A stretch of DNA of 64,000 bases from Gryllotalpicola ginsengisoli DSM 22003 (GTDB lineage: Bacteria; Actinomycetota; Actinomycetes; Actinomycetales; Microbacteriaceae): NCBI RefSeq assembly GCF_000419445.1, contig NZ_AULK01000004.1, positions 234,686 to 298,685 on the forward strand, written 5' to 3'. Below are positions 26,757 to 35,547 of this stretch, piece by piece (the first letter of the stretch is position 1; each line of letters begins with the position of its first letter). Under the pieces are notes generated by a model, which ran no database searches, was not told the origin of the DNA, and saw nothing but the letters and a program-made list of their open reading frames with translations. A program made the position numbers and the translations under genes.

Positions 26757-26787
26757 ACGGTACGCGGCGTTCACGGATTTGTGAACG
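26757..26787 (-). promoter_or_regulatory. Promoter of the ABC exporter with palindromic operator
   Basis: On the minus strand TACCGT (26762-26757) is the -10 box. CGTTCAC-6-GTGAACG (26768-26787), a perfect 7-bp-arm palindrome, covers the region from just behind -10 towards -35. The position is ideal for repression by the MarR-type regulator encoded in the same operon. Confidence 0.55.
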
Positions 26788-26803
26788 GGGCGAAAGCCCC
26801 AGC

Positions 26804-26861
26804 GTCGATTCGTCGATTTCTGCCGGCGGCGAGCTGCCGGCGGGCGAATTCCGACGAATCG
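26804..26861. repeat. Third copy of the ATTCGTCGATTT dispersed quasi-palindrome
   Basis: Begins GTCGATTCGTCGATTTCTG and ends CCGACGAATCG, with a GCCGG/CCGGC-rich core. It matches the two copies at 4796-4920 in plan and ends. Confidence 0.65.
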
Positions 26862-26903
26862 AAGCTCGGGGCCACGCGCTGCGCCCCTGGAAGAATCGAC
26901 CCC

Positions 26904-28229
26904 GTGCCCGCCGCCACCCGCGCCGTCGACCGCGAGATCCTGTCGCTCGCCGTACCGGCGCTCGGGGCGCTGATCGCCGAGCCGCTGTTCCTGCTGGCCG
27001 ACAGCGCCCTCGTCGGGCACCTCGGCCGCGCGCCGCTCGCCGGTCTCGGCCTCGCGAGCGCGGTGCTGCAGACCATCGTCGGGCTGATGGTGTTCCTCGC
27101 GTACGGCACGACGCCGGCCGTCGCCCGGCGGCTCGGCACGGGCGACCGCGCCGGCGCCATTCAGACGGGCCTCGACGGCACCTGGCTCGCGGCCGGGCTC
27201 GGCATCGCCCTCGGGGCGATCGGATGGCTCGCCGCACCGCTGCTCGTGGGCGCCTTCGGCGCCGCCGCGGAGGTCTCGGCCCAGGCATCCGCTTATCTGC
27301 GTGTCAGCATGGCCGGCCTGCCCGCCATGCTCGTCGTGTACGCCGCGACCGGCCTGCTGCGCGGGCTGCAGGACACCCGCACCCCGCTCGCGGTGGCGGT
27401 CGCGGGTTTCGCGGCCAACGCGGGGCTGAACGCGCTGTTCATCTACGGGCTCGGGCTCGGCATCGGCGGGTCGGCGCTCGGCACGGTCGTCGCGCAGTGG
27501 GGCATGGTGATCGCGTACGTCGTCGTCATCGTGCGCGGGGCGCGGCGCGAGGGGGCGTCGCTGCGGCCGCATCCGCACGGCGTGCTCGGGGTCGCGGGAG
27601 CCGGCTGGTGGCTGCTCATCCGCACCGCGTCGCTACGGGCGGCGCTGCTGCTCGCGACCTTCGCGGCGACGCGGCTCGGCTCAGCGGAGCTGGCCGGGTG
27701 GCAGATCGTGATGACGGTGTTCAGCACGCTGGCCTTCGCGCTCGATGCGCTCGCGATCGCCGCCCAGGCGCTCGTCGGGCACGGTCTCGGCGCCGCCGAC
27801 GTCGAGCGCGTGCACGCCGTGCTGCGCCGCTGCCTGCAGTGGGGCCTCGGCGCCGGTGCGGTGCTGGGCGCCGTCACGCTCGCGCTCGCGCCGTGGCTGG
27901 GCCGCGCCTTCACGACGGATGCCGCGGTGCTCGCCGCCCTGCCCCTGTCGGTCGCGCTGCTGGCGCTCTCGACGCCGCTCGGAGGGTTCGTCTTCGTGCT
28001 CGACGGCGTGCTGATCGGCGCGGGCGACGCCCGCTACCTCGCCCTGACCGGCCTGCTCAACCTCGCGTGCTTCGCGCCGTGCGCCGTGCTGGTGGCGGTC
28101 TTCGCGCCGGGCGGCCGGGGCGGGCTCGCGCTGCTGACCGGCGCCTTCGCCTTCGTGTACCTCGGCGCCCGGGCGGCGACCCTCGGCCTGCGCTCCCGCG
28201 GCACGGCCTGGATGGTGACGGGGGCGTAG
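26904..28229 (+). CDS. MATE-family efflux transporter (DinF-like)
   Basis: 441 residues from GTG at 26904. It has 12 predicted membrane helices in two MatE halves. The N-terminal PALGALIAEPLFLLADSALVGHLG and RGLQDTRTPL segments are characteristic of the DinF subgroup. It probably exports organic cations in exchange for protons or sodium. It is divergent from the ABC exporter across a 154-bp gap that holds the operator and a dispersed repeat. The substrate is unknown. Confidence 0.9.
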   Translation: MPAATRAVDREILSLAVPALGALIAEPLFLLADSALVGHLGRAPLAGLGLASAVLQTIVGLMVFLAYGTTPAVARRLGTGDRAGAIQTGLDGTWLAAGLGIALGAIGWLAAPLLVGAFGAAAEVSAQASAYLRVSMAGLPAMLVVYAATGLLRGLQDTRTPLAVAVAGFAANAGLNALFIYGLGLGIGGSALGTVVAQWGMVIAYVVVIVRGARREGASLRPHPHGVLGVAGAGWWLLIRTASLRAALLLATFAATRLGSAELAGWQIVMTVFSTLAFALDALAIAAQALVGHGLGAADVERVHAVLRRCLQWGLGAGAVLGAVTLALAPWLGRAFTTDAAVLAALPLSVALLALSTPLGGFVFVLDGVLIGAGDARYLALTGLLNLACFAPCAVLVAVFAPGGRGGLALLTGAFAFVYLGARAATLGLRSRGTAWMVTGA

Positions 28230-28355
28230 CGCTGCGGCGCTGGGCCCCGCGGCGGCGCTCGAGCGGCCGAATTCAGGAGGAGCGCGCCGCCGAGGTGGAT
28301 ATGGGCCCGCCGTGAAGCCTGTCCTGAGTTCGGCCGCCCGGGTACCGTCACGAGC

Positions 28356-29738
28356 ATGGCGCGAGAGACCACCCAGACCATGCACGAGACGACGCTGTTG
28401 ATCCTGGGGGCGAGCGGCGACCTGTCCTCCCGCCTGCTGATGCCCGGGCTCGGGGGCCTGCTGACCGTGCAGCCCGAGCGACGCGTGCAGCTCGTCGGCG
28501 CCGGCGTCGAGACCTTCAGCGACGACGAGTGGACCGCGCGGGTGACGACGGCGATGCAGACCGGCAAGGCCGAGGGCCCCGCGGTCGACGAGCTGGTGCA
28601 CGGCACGCGCTACTTCACGGCCGACGTCACCGACCCGGCCGACCTCGAGAAGCTGCTGAAGGCGTGCGACAACCCGCCGGCCATCTACTTCGCCCTGCCG
28701 CCGGCCGTGACGGTCAAGGCCTGCGCGGCGCTGAAGGGCATCCTGCCCGAGGGCAGCCGACTCGCCCTCGAGAAGCCGTTCGGTCTCGACCAGGCCAGCG
28801 CCCACTCCCTCAACCAGCTGCTCGCGACCCTCGCCCCCGAGGACCGCGTCTTCCGCGTCGACCACTTCCTCGGCACGAGCGGGGTGCTGAACATCCTCGG
28901 CACCCGCTTCGCGAACCGCATCGTCGAGCCGCTGCTGAACAACACGCACGTCGAGCGGGTCGAGATCGTCTACGACGAGACGCTCGGGCTCGAGGGCCGC
29001 GCGCGGTACTACGACCACGCCGGCGCCCTGGTCGACATGATCCAGAGCCACCTGCTGCAGGTGCTGTCGGTGGTGGCGATGGATCCGCCCGCCGCGCTCG
29101 ACGCGCCCGACGTGCGCGACGCGAAGGCGCTCGCCCTGCGCGCCGCCCGCCTGTGGGGCGACGACCCGAAGACCGCCGCGCGCCGCGCCCGGTACACCGC
29201 GGGCACGGTCGAGGGCCGCCGGCTGCCGGCGTACACGGACGAGGAGGGGGTGGATCCGGAACTCGGCACCGAGACGCTCGCCGAGCTCACGGTCGAGGTG
29301 CGCAACGGGCGCTGGGCCGGAGTGCCGTTCGTGCTGCGCAGCGGCAAGGCGCTCGGCACGGGCCGGCACGAGGTGTCGTTCACCTTCCGCCCGCCCGCAC
29401 ACGTGCCCGAGCGGCTGCGCGGCTCCGACCGGCCGAATCGGCTGCGGCTCGACCTGAAGACGCTCACGATGACGCTCGAGCTCGACGTCAACGGACCCGG
29501 CGACCCCTACACCATCGACCACGTCAGCCTCGAGGCCGATCTGAACCCCGGGCAGCTGCCCGCCTACGGTGAGGTGATCGCGGGCATTCTCGAGGGCGAT
29601 CCGATGCTCGCCGTGCGCGGCGACACCGCCGAGGAGTGCTGGCGCCTCGTCGACCCCGTGCTCGCCGCCTGGAAGAAGGGCGGGGTGCCGCTGGACGAGT
29701 ACCCGGCGGGGTCGGACGGGCCGGCCGGCTGGAGCTAA
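28356..29738 (+). CDS. zwf: Glucose-6-phosphate dehydrogenase family protein (divergent)
   Basis: 460 residues, shorter than the usual 490-510. The NADP fold (LLILGASGDLSSRLLMPGL) and LALEKPFG are intact. The catalytic signature, normally DHYLGKE, reads VDHFLGTSG, so the His base is kept but the phosphate-contacting Lys is Thr. Later blocks (YDETLGLEGRARYYDHAGAL, VPFVLRSGKAL) are typical. It may be a paralogue with altered substrate preference rather than the main pentose-phosphate enzyme; the expected partners opcA and gnd are not nearby. A TACCGT box seven bases before ATG suggests a leaderless start. Its stop overlaps a convergent LacI gene by four bases. Confidence 0.85.
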   Translation: MARETTQTMHETTLLILGASGDLSSRLLMPGLGGLLTVQPERRVQLVGAGVETFSDDEWTARVTTAMQTGKAEGPAVDELVHGTRYFTADVTDPADLEKLLKACDNPPAIYFALPPAVTVKACAALKGILPEGSRLALEKPFGLDQASAHSLNQLLATLAPEDRVFRVDHFLGTSGVLNILGTRFANRIVEPLLNNTHVERVEIVYDETLGLEGRARYYDHAGALVDMIQSHLLQVLSVVAMDPPAALDAPDVRDAKALALRAARLWGDDPKTAARRARYTAGTVEGRRLPAYTDEEGVDPELGTETLAELTVEVRNGRWAGVPFVLRSGKALGTGRHEVSFTFRPPAHVPERLRGSDRPNRLRLDLKTLTMTLELDVNGPGDPYTIDHVSLEADLNPGQLPAYGEVIAGILEGDPMLAVRGDTAEECWRLVDPVLAAWKKGGVPLDEYPAGSDGPAGWS

Positions 29739-30814
29739 CGCGCCGCCGGGGCCGTCGTGTTCCCCTCGTGGAACTCGCTCGTGAACAGCTGCGTGCGCGC
29801 CTCGTCGCCCGCCAGCATCGCCACGATCGCCCGGCCGGCGGCGCGCCCCTTCTCGACCGCCGGCTGCACGAGGGTGGTCAGGTCATACGGCCACAGCCCG
29901 TCCACCTTCACGCCGTCGAATCCGATCACGGACAGCTCCTCCGGCACCGCGATGCCGAGCTCCTCCGCGGCGCGGATCACCCCGGCGGCGAGCAGATCGC
30001 TCTGCGCGATGATCGCCGTGGGTCGATCGGATGCCGGCACCGCCAGCAGCTCGCGGGCCGCCAGCCGCCCCTCCTCGACGTAGGAACCTCCGCTCGTCAC
30101 CGCCGGCGCCTCGGGGTAGACGTCCCACGCGCCGCGCAGCCGCTCGACGGTCGTGGCGTTCTCCCCCGCCGCGACCCGCTCCGGCGTGACCCGCGCGCGG
30201 CGGTGCTCGCGGTCGAGCGACAGCGCCACGATCGCGACGCGCTCGTGCCCGAGCGCCTTCAAGTGCTCGGCTCCGCGCCGGGTGGCCTCGCGGTTGTCCT
30301 GCAGGATCTGCAGCACCTCGCCCGAGCCGGGGTCGCCCTCGATGGCGACGACGGGCACGCCGCGGGAGCGCAGGATCGCGATCGACTCCTCGAAGCGGGG
30401 GCTGCAGCCCATCAGCACCGCGGCGTCCAGCGGGGCGTTCATGAGCGTGACCGGGTTCTTCTCCGCGTCGGCCGCCGTGTCGACCACGTCGGTCAGCACC
30501 AGCAGCCCCGCGTCGACGGCGCCGATCTCCTCCGAGATCCCGTCGAGGGTGGCGATCTTGATCGGGTCGCGGAAGGCCTCGCGCACGCGCTCCTCGATCA
30601 CCACGCCCACGATGCCGCTGCGGCCCCGGCGCAGCGATCGCGCACGCGGGTCGGGGCCGGCGTAGCCCAGCTCCTTCGCCGCCTGCAGCACCCGCTCGCG
30701 GGTGGAGTCGGAGACCGGGCCGGTGCCGCTGAAGGCGAGGGACGCCGTCGACGCGCTCACCCCGGCGCGCGCCGCCACGGAGGCGAGCGTGGGTCGGTGG
30801 TCGACTTCGGTCAA
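29735..30814 (-). CDS. LacI-family transcriptional regulator
   Basis: 359 residues from TTG at 30814, preceded by GAGGAGGAG. The helix-turn-helix and hinge are TLASVAARAGVSASTASLAF (residues 9-28) and TRERVLQAAKELGYAGPDPRA, followed by a periplasmic-binding-like effector domain with VPVVAIEGDP, AIIAQSDLLAAGVIRAAEEL and LSVIGFDGV. It is divergent from an MFS transporter, and a perfect 14-bp palindrome lies between them (30924-30937), so that transporter is a likely target. The effector is probably a sugar or related small molecule. Confidence 0.92.
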   Translation of the reverse strand: MTEVDHRPTLASVAARAGVSASTASLAFSGTGPVSDSTRERVLQAAKELGYAGPDPRARSLRRGRSGIVGVVIEERVREAFRDPIKIATLDGISEEIGAVDAGLLVLTDVVDTAADAEKNPVTLMNAPLDAAVLMGCSPRFEESIAILRSRGVPVVAIEGDPGSGEVLQILQDNREATRRGAEHLKALGHERVAIVALSLDREHRRARVTPERVAAGENATTVERLRGAWDVYPEAPAVTSGGSYVEEGRLAARELLAVPASDRPTAIIAQSDLLAAGVIRAAEELGIAVPEELSVIGFDGVKVDGLWPYDLTTLVQPAVEKGRAAGRAIVAMLAGDEARTQLFTSEFHEGNTTAPAAR

Positions 30815-30837
30815 CGTTGCTCCTCCTCGCGTCCCTT

Positions 30838-30900
30838 GCGGACAGAGCTCCTTGCAGACAGAGCTTCTGCGCACAGAGCTTCCCTGCGCACAGAGTTTCA
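30838..30900. repeat. Four tandem CAGAGCTT-type repeats in the lacI leader
   Basis: Four imperfect 15-18 bp copies of a [T]GCGCACAGAGCTTC theme run from 30838 to 30900, in the 5' leader of the LacI gene. They may be operator-like or slippage products. No known motif matches. Confidence 0.5.
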
Positions 30901-30923
30901 GATAGCTTGGCGACGCGGACCGA

Positions 30924-30937
30924 TCGAATCGATTCGA
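30924..30937. promoter_or_regulatory. LacI-type operator candidate
   Basis: TCGAATCGATTCGA is a perfect 14-bp palindrome with a central CG-type step, as in LacI/GalR operators. It is placed between the divergent LacI gene and the MFS gene. A GACTAT -10-like box overlaps its right edge on the plus strand. Confidence 0.6.
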
Positions 30938-30979
30938 CTATCCAATTCACAGTATCGAAAGCCACCCCATCCCACGCGC

Positions 30980-32260
30980 ATGACGACCGCCACCGCCCGC
31001 CCGACCGCCGAGCACCGCCGCTGGCGCAACGCCGTCTTCGCGATCTTCGCGCTGAGCGGCATGGGCCTCGCGAGCTTCGCCGCCCGCGTGCCCTCGGCCC
31101 GCGACGACCTGCACATCGACGCCGGCGCCGTCGGGCTGCTCATCGTCTGCATCTCGATCGGCGCCATCGTCGGGCTCGGCGTCACCCAGGCGGCCTCCGA
31201 GCGATTCGGCTACCGCCGCGGCATGGCCGGCTGCCTCATCACGCTCGCGGTCGGGCTCGCGCTCGCCGGCTTCGGCGCGACTCTGCTGCACAGCATCCCG
31301 CTCACCGTGATCGGGCTCTTCCTGCTCGGCCTCGGCAACGGCGCGGTCGACGTGATGATGAACGTCTCCGGCGCCGCGGTCGAGCGGCGGATCGGCAAGA
31401 CGATCATGCCGCTGTTCCACGCCTGCTTCTCCACCGGCACCGTGCTCGGCGCCGCCCTCGGGGCGCTCGCGGCCGGAGCCGGGCTGGCCCTCGCCTGGCA
31501 CCTGAGTGCCGTGGGCGCCCTGATCGTCGCGGCCGCGGTCGTGGCGGTGCGCTTTGTGCCCGACCGCATCACAGCAACGGATGCGGCGACCGACGCAGCC
31601 GAGCGGCCGGCGGCCGCGGCATCCGTGCCCCTCGACGCCTTCGACGACCCGAGCCTGCTGCGCCGCGTGCGCCTCGCCGTCGTCGCGCGCCTCGCGGTGT
31701 GGCGCGACCTCACCCTCGTGCTGATCGGGGTCGTGATGCTCGGCATGGCGTTCGCGGAGGGGTCGGCGAACGACTGGATCGCCCTGGCCTCGGTCGACGG
31801 GCACGGCACGAGCAAGGCCGCGGCGGCCGGCGTGCTGGACGCCTTCATGGTCGCGATGACGCTCGGGCGGGTGCTCGGCGGACCGGCGGTGGACCGCATC
31901 GGGCGGGTCTGGACGATCCGCATCACGGCCGGCTTCGGCATCGCCGGGCTGCTGCTGTTCATCCTCGGCGGGCCCGCCCCGGTCTACGTGGTCGGCGTCG
32001 TGCTGTGGGGGCTCGGCGCCTCGCTCGGCTTCCCGCTCGGCATGTCGGCGGCGGCCGACGACGAGCGCAACGCGACCTCGCGGGTGGCCGCGGTCGCGAT
32101 GATCGGCTACCTCGCCTTCCTCGCGGGTCCCCCGTTCATCGGCTTCCTCGCCGACCGCATCGGCGTGCTGCACAGCCTCTTCGTGGTCCTGGCGCTCGTC
32201 GTCGCGGCCTTCCTCTGCGCCCCGGCGCTCAGGCCCAAGCCGACCGCGACCGCCGGGTAG
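30980..32260 (+). CDS. MFS transporter (YbjJ-like)
   Basis: 426 residues with about 12 membrane helices and a central cytoplasmic loop (residues about 195-235, Ala/Asp-rich). The loop-2 motif is ERFGYRRGM and the later repeat reads GPAVDRIGRVWTI. FAARVPSARDDL near the N-terminus and EGSANDWIAL in helix 7 are typical of the YbjJ/MFS group related to inner-membrane sugar and drug transporters. It is probably regulated by the divergent LacI protein. Its TAG stop doubles as the -10 box of nucS. Confidence 0.9.
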   Translation: MTTATARPTAEHRRWRNAVFAIFALSGMGLASFAARVPSARDDLHIDAGAVGLLIVCISIGAIVGLGVTQAASERFGYRRGMAGCLITLAVGLALAGFGATLLHSIPLTVIGLFLLGLGNGAVDVMMNVSGAAVERRIGKTIMPLFHACFSTGTVLGAALGALAAGAGLALAWHLSAVGALIVAAAVVAVRFVPDRITATDAATDAAERPAAAASVPLDAFDDPSLLRRVRLAVVARLAVWRDLTLVLIGVVMLGMAFAEGSANDWIALASVDGHGTSKAAAAGVLDAFMVAMTLGRVLGGPAVDRIGRVWTIRITAGFGIAGLLLFILGGPAPVYVVGVVLWGLGASLGFPLGMSAAADDERNATSRVAAVAMIGYLAFLAGPPFIGFLADRIGVLHSLFVVLALVVAAFLCAPALRPKPTATAG

Positions 32261-32269
32261 CCTGTACCG

Positions 32270-32965
32270 GTGCGTTTGGTCATTGCTCGCTGCTCCGTCG
32301 ACTACGCGGGCAGGCTCTCGGCGCACCTGCCGCTCGCCACGCGCCTGATCATGGTCAAAGCGGATGGCTCGGTGCTGGTGCACTCGGACGGCGGGTCGTA
32401 CAAGCCGCTGAACTGGATGAGCCCGCCCTGCTCGCTCTCGATCGCCGAGCCCGACGCCGAGCAGGCCGAGGCGGGCGTGAGCTCGGTGTGGACGGTCGCG
32501 GCGAAGAAGTCGGACGACCGCCTGATCGTGAAGGTGCACGAGGTGCTGCACGACTCCGAGCACGAGCTCGGCGTCGACCCGGGGCTCGTCAAGGACGGCG
32601 TCGAGGCGCACCTGCAGAAGCTGCTGGCCGAGCAGATCGAGCTGCTCGGCGAGGGCCACACGCTCGTGCGCCGCGAGTACATGACCGCGATCGGACCGGT
32701 CGACATCCTCGCCCGCGACGCGAAGGGCGCGGCGGTCGCCGTCGAGCTGAAGCGCCGCGGCGACATCGACGGCGTCGAGCAGCTCACCCGCTACCTCGAG
32801 CTGATGAACCGCGACCCGCACCTCGCGCCGGTGCGCGGCGTGTTCGCGGCGCAGGAGATCAAGCCGCAGGCGCGCCGGCTGGCCGAAGACCGCGGCATCC
32901 GCTGCGTCGTGCTCGACTACGAGGCGATGAAGGGCGTCGACTCGGGCGTGCCGACCCTGTTCTGA
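32270..32965 (+). CDS. nucS: Mismatch-specific endonuclease NucS
   Basis: 231 residues. NucS makes double-strand cuts at certain mismatches and replaces MutS/MutL repair in most Actinobacteria. The N-terminal DNA-binding and dimerisation part starts [20 protein letters not shown]. The RecB-like nuclease site is D145 ([10 protein letters not shown]) and E159-x-K161 ([10 protein letters not shown]), with LELMNRD downstream. The C-terminus GVPTLF fits the clamp-binding tail of mycobacterial NucS. The GTG at 32270 follows a TAGCCT box by six bases, and the gene ends before a perfect hairpin terminator. Confidence 0.97.
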   Translation: MRLVIARCSVDYAGRLSAHLPLATRLIMVKADGSVLVHSDGGSYKPLNWMSPPCSLSIAEPDAEQAEAGVSSVWTVAAKKSDDRLIVKVHEVLHDSEHELGVDPGLVKDGVEAHLQKLLAEQIELLGEGHTLVRREYMTAIGPVDILARDAKGAAVAVELKRRGDIDGVEQLTRYLELMNRDPHLAPVRGVFAAQEIKPQARRLAEDRGIRCVVLDYEAMKGVDSGVPTLF

Positions 32966-32993
32966 GTGGCGCAGTTCTGAGTGGCGCTGTTCT

Positions 32994-33024
32994 GAGTGGC
33001 GGATGCCTCAGGCATCCGCCACTC
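32994..33024. terminator. Bidirectional hairpin terminator after nucS
   Basis: GAGTGGCGGATGCC, a three-base loop and the exact complement GGCATCCGCCACTC form a 14-bp perfect stem between convergent genes. Two more copies of TTCTGAGTGGCG precede the hairpin (32960-32990). No T-tract follows. Confidence 0.75.
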
Positions 33025-33044
33025 ATGCGTACTGTGCAGCCCGG

Positions 33045-34943
33045 TCAGCGCGCGATGGTCTTCGCGGCCGACGCGACGGTCGCGGTGGTGTAGCCCGGCT
33101 TCGACCCGGTGACCTTGACGAGCACCTTCATGCCGGCCCAGCCCGCCTTGAGCGTGAGCGTCTTGCCCGTCGCGCCCGAGATCGCCTTGCCGTTCACGTA
33201 CCACTGGTAGCGGTACGCGGTGCCGCTGGTCCACGTGCCTCGGATCGCCTCGATCGTCTTGCCGGCCTTCACCGTGCCGTCGATGGTCGGGGTCACGGTC
33301 TTCAGAGTTCCGGCCGCGACCGGCGCCGTGCGCGTCGAGCCGACCTCCTTGCTCTGGTAGCCCGACTTCGTGCCGATGACGTGCACCGAGATGGCCTTGC
33401 CCTTGAGCGTCGACGACAGGGTGAGCGTCTTGCCGGTCGCGCCCTTGATCGCCGTGCCGCTCGCGTACCACTGGTACCGGAACGACGTGCCCGCCGTCCA
33501 CGTGCCGCGGATCGCGGTGAGGGTCTGGCCGACCTTCGCCGTGCCGCTGACGGTCGGCTTCGGCGCCGTGAGCTTGCCTTCGGCGACGACGTGCGGTGCC
33601 GAGTCGAGCGCGGTCTGCACGTAGCCCGCCTGCTGGCCGGTCACCTCGACCCAGAGATCCTCGTCCTCCTCATCCGCGGTCGGAACGTAGCTGCTGCCGG
33701 TCGCGCCCGGAATGAGTCCGTCGTCGTCGAACCACTGGTAACCGACCGTGGTGCCCGCGGTCCATGCCGGACCGCTCTGCACGGCGGTCACGCGCGATCC
33801 GACGGCCACCGTGCCGGAGACGGTGACGCCGGTCGGGTGGGTCAGCACCTGCCCGTCGCCGAGCCGGCTGATCCGGCCGTCGCCGTCGACCGCATACGGG
33901 GTCACGCCATCGGCCGCGAGGCCGACGGCCGCGTACCAGGAGTCGCCCAGCGCGGCGGTCTTCGTGACCGTGCCGGCGGCCGGGTCGACGACGGCGACCG
34001 AGAGCGCGCCGTCGTCGTCCGTGCCGGCGAGGTAGACCGCGGAGTCGTCGACCGCCGGAACGATGTCCGACACGTCAGCGGGGAGGGTGACCGTGCTGTC
34101 CGTGATCGCCGGGTCCGCCGCGTCGAGCACGTTCAGCGTGCTCTGAGAGGCGTCCCCGGACGCGACGGTGGCGGCGTAGACGTGCTGCGCGGTTGCGGCG
34201 ACCGCCTCGACACCCGCGCCGAAGCTGTTCACGGGGCTGAGGGCGGCCGAGGCGCCGGACACGGCGGTGAGGTCGATGCTGTCCAACTCGCCGGAGTTGC
34301 CCTTGAACGTCGACTGGCCGACGTAGAGTCGGTCGCCGTCCGGCGAGACCGCGACCGACAGGGGCAGCTTCGTGGTCCCGACGCTCCACGCCGGCGTCGC
34401 CGAGTGCGCGCTCGCGTCGCCGAGCGTCGCGGCCGAGAACGCGGCGATCTCCTGGTCGAAGGCCGCGGCGACGTACAGGGTCTGGCCGTCGGGGGAGACG
34501 GCGAGGTCGAGCGGCGAGACGGAGATCGTGTGCTTCACGACCGTGGGCGCGGCGCCCGCCCAGTTGACGGTCTCGATCGTGTCGGTCCCGCTCCCGGACA
34601 GGTCGAAGAGGTCGATGTAGGAGGTCCCGCCGTCCGGCGAGGCGGCGATCGTGGACGGGAACAACTCGTCGCCCGCGCCGAGCTTCACGGTGGTCGTCGC
34701 GCCGGTCGCGAGGTCGACCCGCGCTGCCACCACGTTCCAGTCGGCGTCCTCGCCCACGAGCAGCGCCACGCCGTTCGCGAACGTCGCCGCATCGACCTCG
34801 GTGATGCCGGCCTGGAAGCTCTGCAGCACGCCGAACGCCGTGGTGGGCGCGTCGTCGGCAGCGTGCGCGGGTGCGGCCGCGAGCGCGCCCGCGACGGTGA
34901 CGGATGCCGCGGCGAGCGCCGCGACGGCCAGCTTGTTCTTCAT
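33045..34943 (-). CDS. Secreted beta-propeller protein with C-terminal Ig-like repeats
   Basis: 632 residues. Signal peptide: MKNKLAVAALAAASVTVAGA followed by LAAAPAHA, cleavage after about residue 28. Residues 30-350 carry repeated ISVSPLDLAVSPDGQTLYVA-like blades (YVTN/seven-blade propeller type). Then three related about 85-residue domains each contain GTxxVGxxLTAxxGTWTxGT, F/YRYQWYxxGxxIxGATGKTLTL and VxGxxxGY. This Ig-like repeat is common in surface proteins of Microbacteriaceae. No sortase signal is seen, so it is probably released or wall-associated without a covalent anchor. It is a monocistronic gene; binding partner or role is unknown. Confidence 0.82.
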   Translation of the reverse strand: MKNKLAVAALAAASVTVAGALAAAPAHAADDAPTTAFGVLQSFQAGITEVDAATFANGVALLVGEDADWNVVAARVDLATGATTTVKLGAGDELFPSTIAASPDGGTSYIDLFDLSGSGTDTIETVNWAGAAPTVVKHTISVSPLDLAVSPDGQTLYVAAAFDQEIAAFSAATLGDASAHSATPAWSVGTTKLPLSVAVSPDGDRLYVGQSTFKGNSGELDSIDLTAVSGASAALSPVNSFGAGVEAVAATAQHVYAATVASGDASQSTLNVLDAADPAITDSTVTLPADVSDIVPAVDDSAVYLAGTDDDGALSVAVVDPAAGTVTKTAALGDSWYAAVGLAADGVTPYAVDGDGRISRLGDGQVLTHPTGVTVSGTVAVGSRVTAVQSGPAWTAGTTVGYQWFDDDGLIPGATGSSYVPTADEEDEDLWVEVTGQQAGYVQTALDSAPHVVAEGKLTAPKPTVSGTAKVGQTLTAIRGTWTAGTSFRYQWYASGTAIKGATGKTLTLSSTLKGKAISVHVIGTKSGYQSKEVGSTRTAPVAAGTLKTVTPTIDGTVKAGKTIEAIRGTWTSGTAYRYQWYVNGKAISGATGKTLTLKAGWAGMKVLVKVTGSKPGYTTATVASAAKTIAR

Positions 34944-35080
34944 GGTGCCTTTCTCTTCCCGAAGGACACGCCATGAATCGCTGGCGGGATCCTGGAGAAA
35001 GTGTGGTGTATCGCGGGCTCCGTGAGCGAGGGCCGGGGTCTCCCCAATTCGGGGCGAGCCGCCCGGCTAGCCTGGAGGGC

Positions 35081-35521
35081 GTGCGTCCCGGTCCCGCCTT
35101 CCCCCGCAGCTACGTGAACCGACCCGTGCAGAAGGCGCTCGCCGCTCTCGTCGCCGAGCCGGGGGAGCAGACCCTCGAAGCGCTGCTGCGGGCGGCGCTG
35201 AAGGGCGGCCTCACGGTCGACGTCACCGGGTCGCCGAGCCCGCAGGAGTTGCGGCTGCGCACCCTGCAGTCCACCGATGGGCGGCCGGTGCTGCCGCTGT
35301 TCAGCTCGCTGGCCGAGCTGGAGGCGACCGCGCGCGAGGCGGCCGAGCCCGAATCATCCGACGTGCGGGTCGAGGGCATCATCGTGCCGGGGCGGCAGGC
35401 GCTGGGCTTCATCACGACCGCGGATTTCGTCGCGGTGCAGTTCGACCCCCGGCATCCGGGCGGCGTCATCGCCCGCGCTCACGTGGAGCGCGCGCTGGGA
35501 ATCGCGTCGTCCGCCGGTTGA
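35081..35521 (+). CDS. SseB family protein
   Basis: 146 residues from GTG at 35081. It matches the SseB N-terminal domain: SYVNRPVQKALAALVAEPGE, GRPVLPLFSSLAELEA, then FITTADFVAVQFDPRHPG. The function of bacterial SseB domains is not defined (the name comes from a Salmonella sulphurtransferase-linked gene). A longer in-frame reading back to 34904 exists, but a TAGCCT box at 35068-35073, seven bases before this GTG, and GGAGG support the shorter one. It is cytosolic and followed by a HAD hydrolase gene 26 bases on. Confidence 0.8.
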   Translation: MRPGPAFPRSYVNRPVQKALAALVAEPGEQTLEALLRAALKGGLTVDVTGSPSPQELRLRTLQSTDGRPVLPLFSSLAELEATAREAAEPESSDVRVEGIIVPGRQALGFITTADFVAVQFDPRHPGGVIARAHVERALGIASSAG

Positions 35522-35547
35522 CAGCGCCGTTTACACTTGCCTGCGCC

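Noticed and set aside
24213..27578. Apparent 1121-residue permease
   Set aside because: The first part is a shadow of the ATPase gene and of the divergent MATE gene. The permease starts at the ATG that overlaps the ATPase stop.
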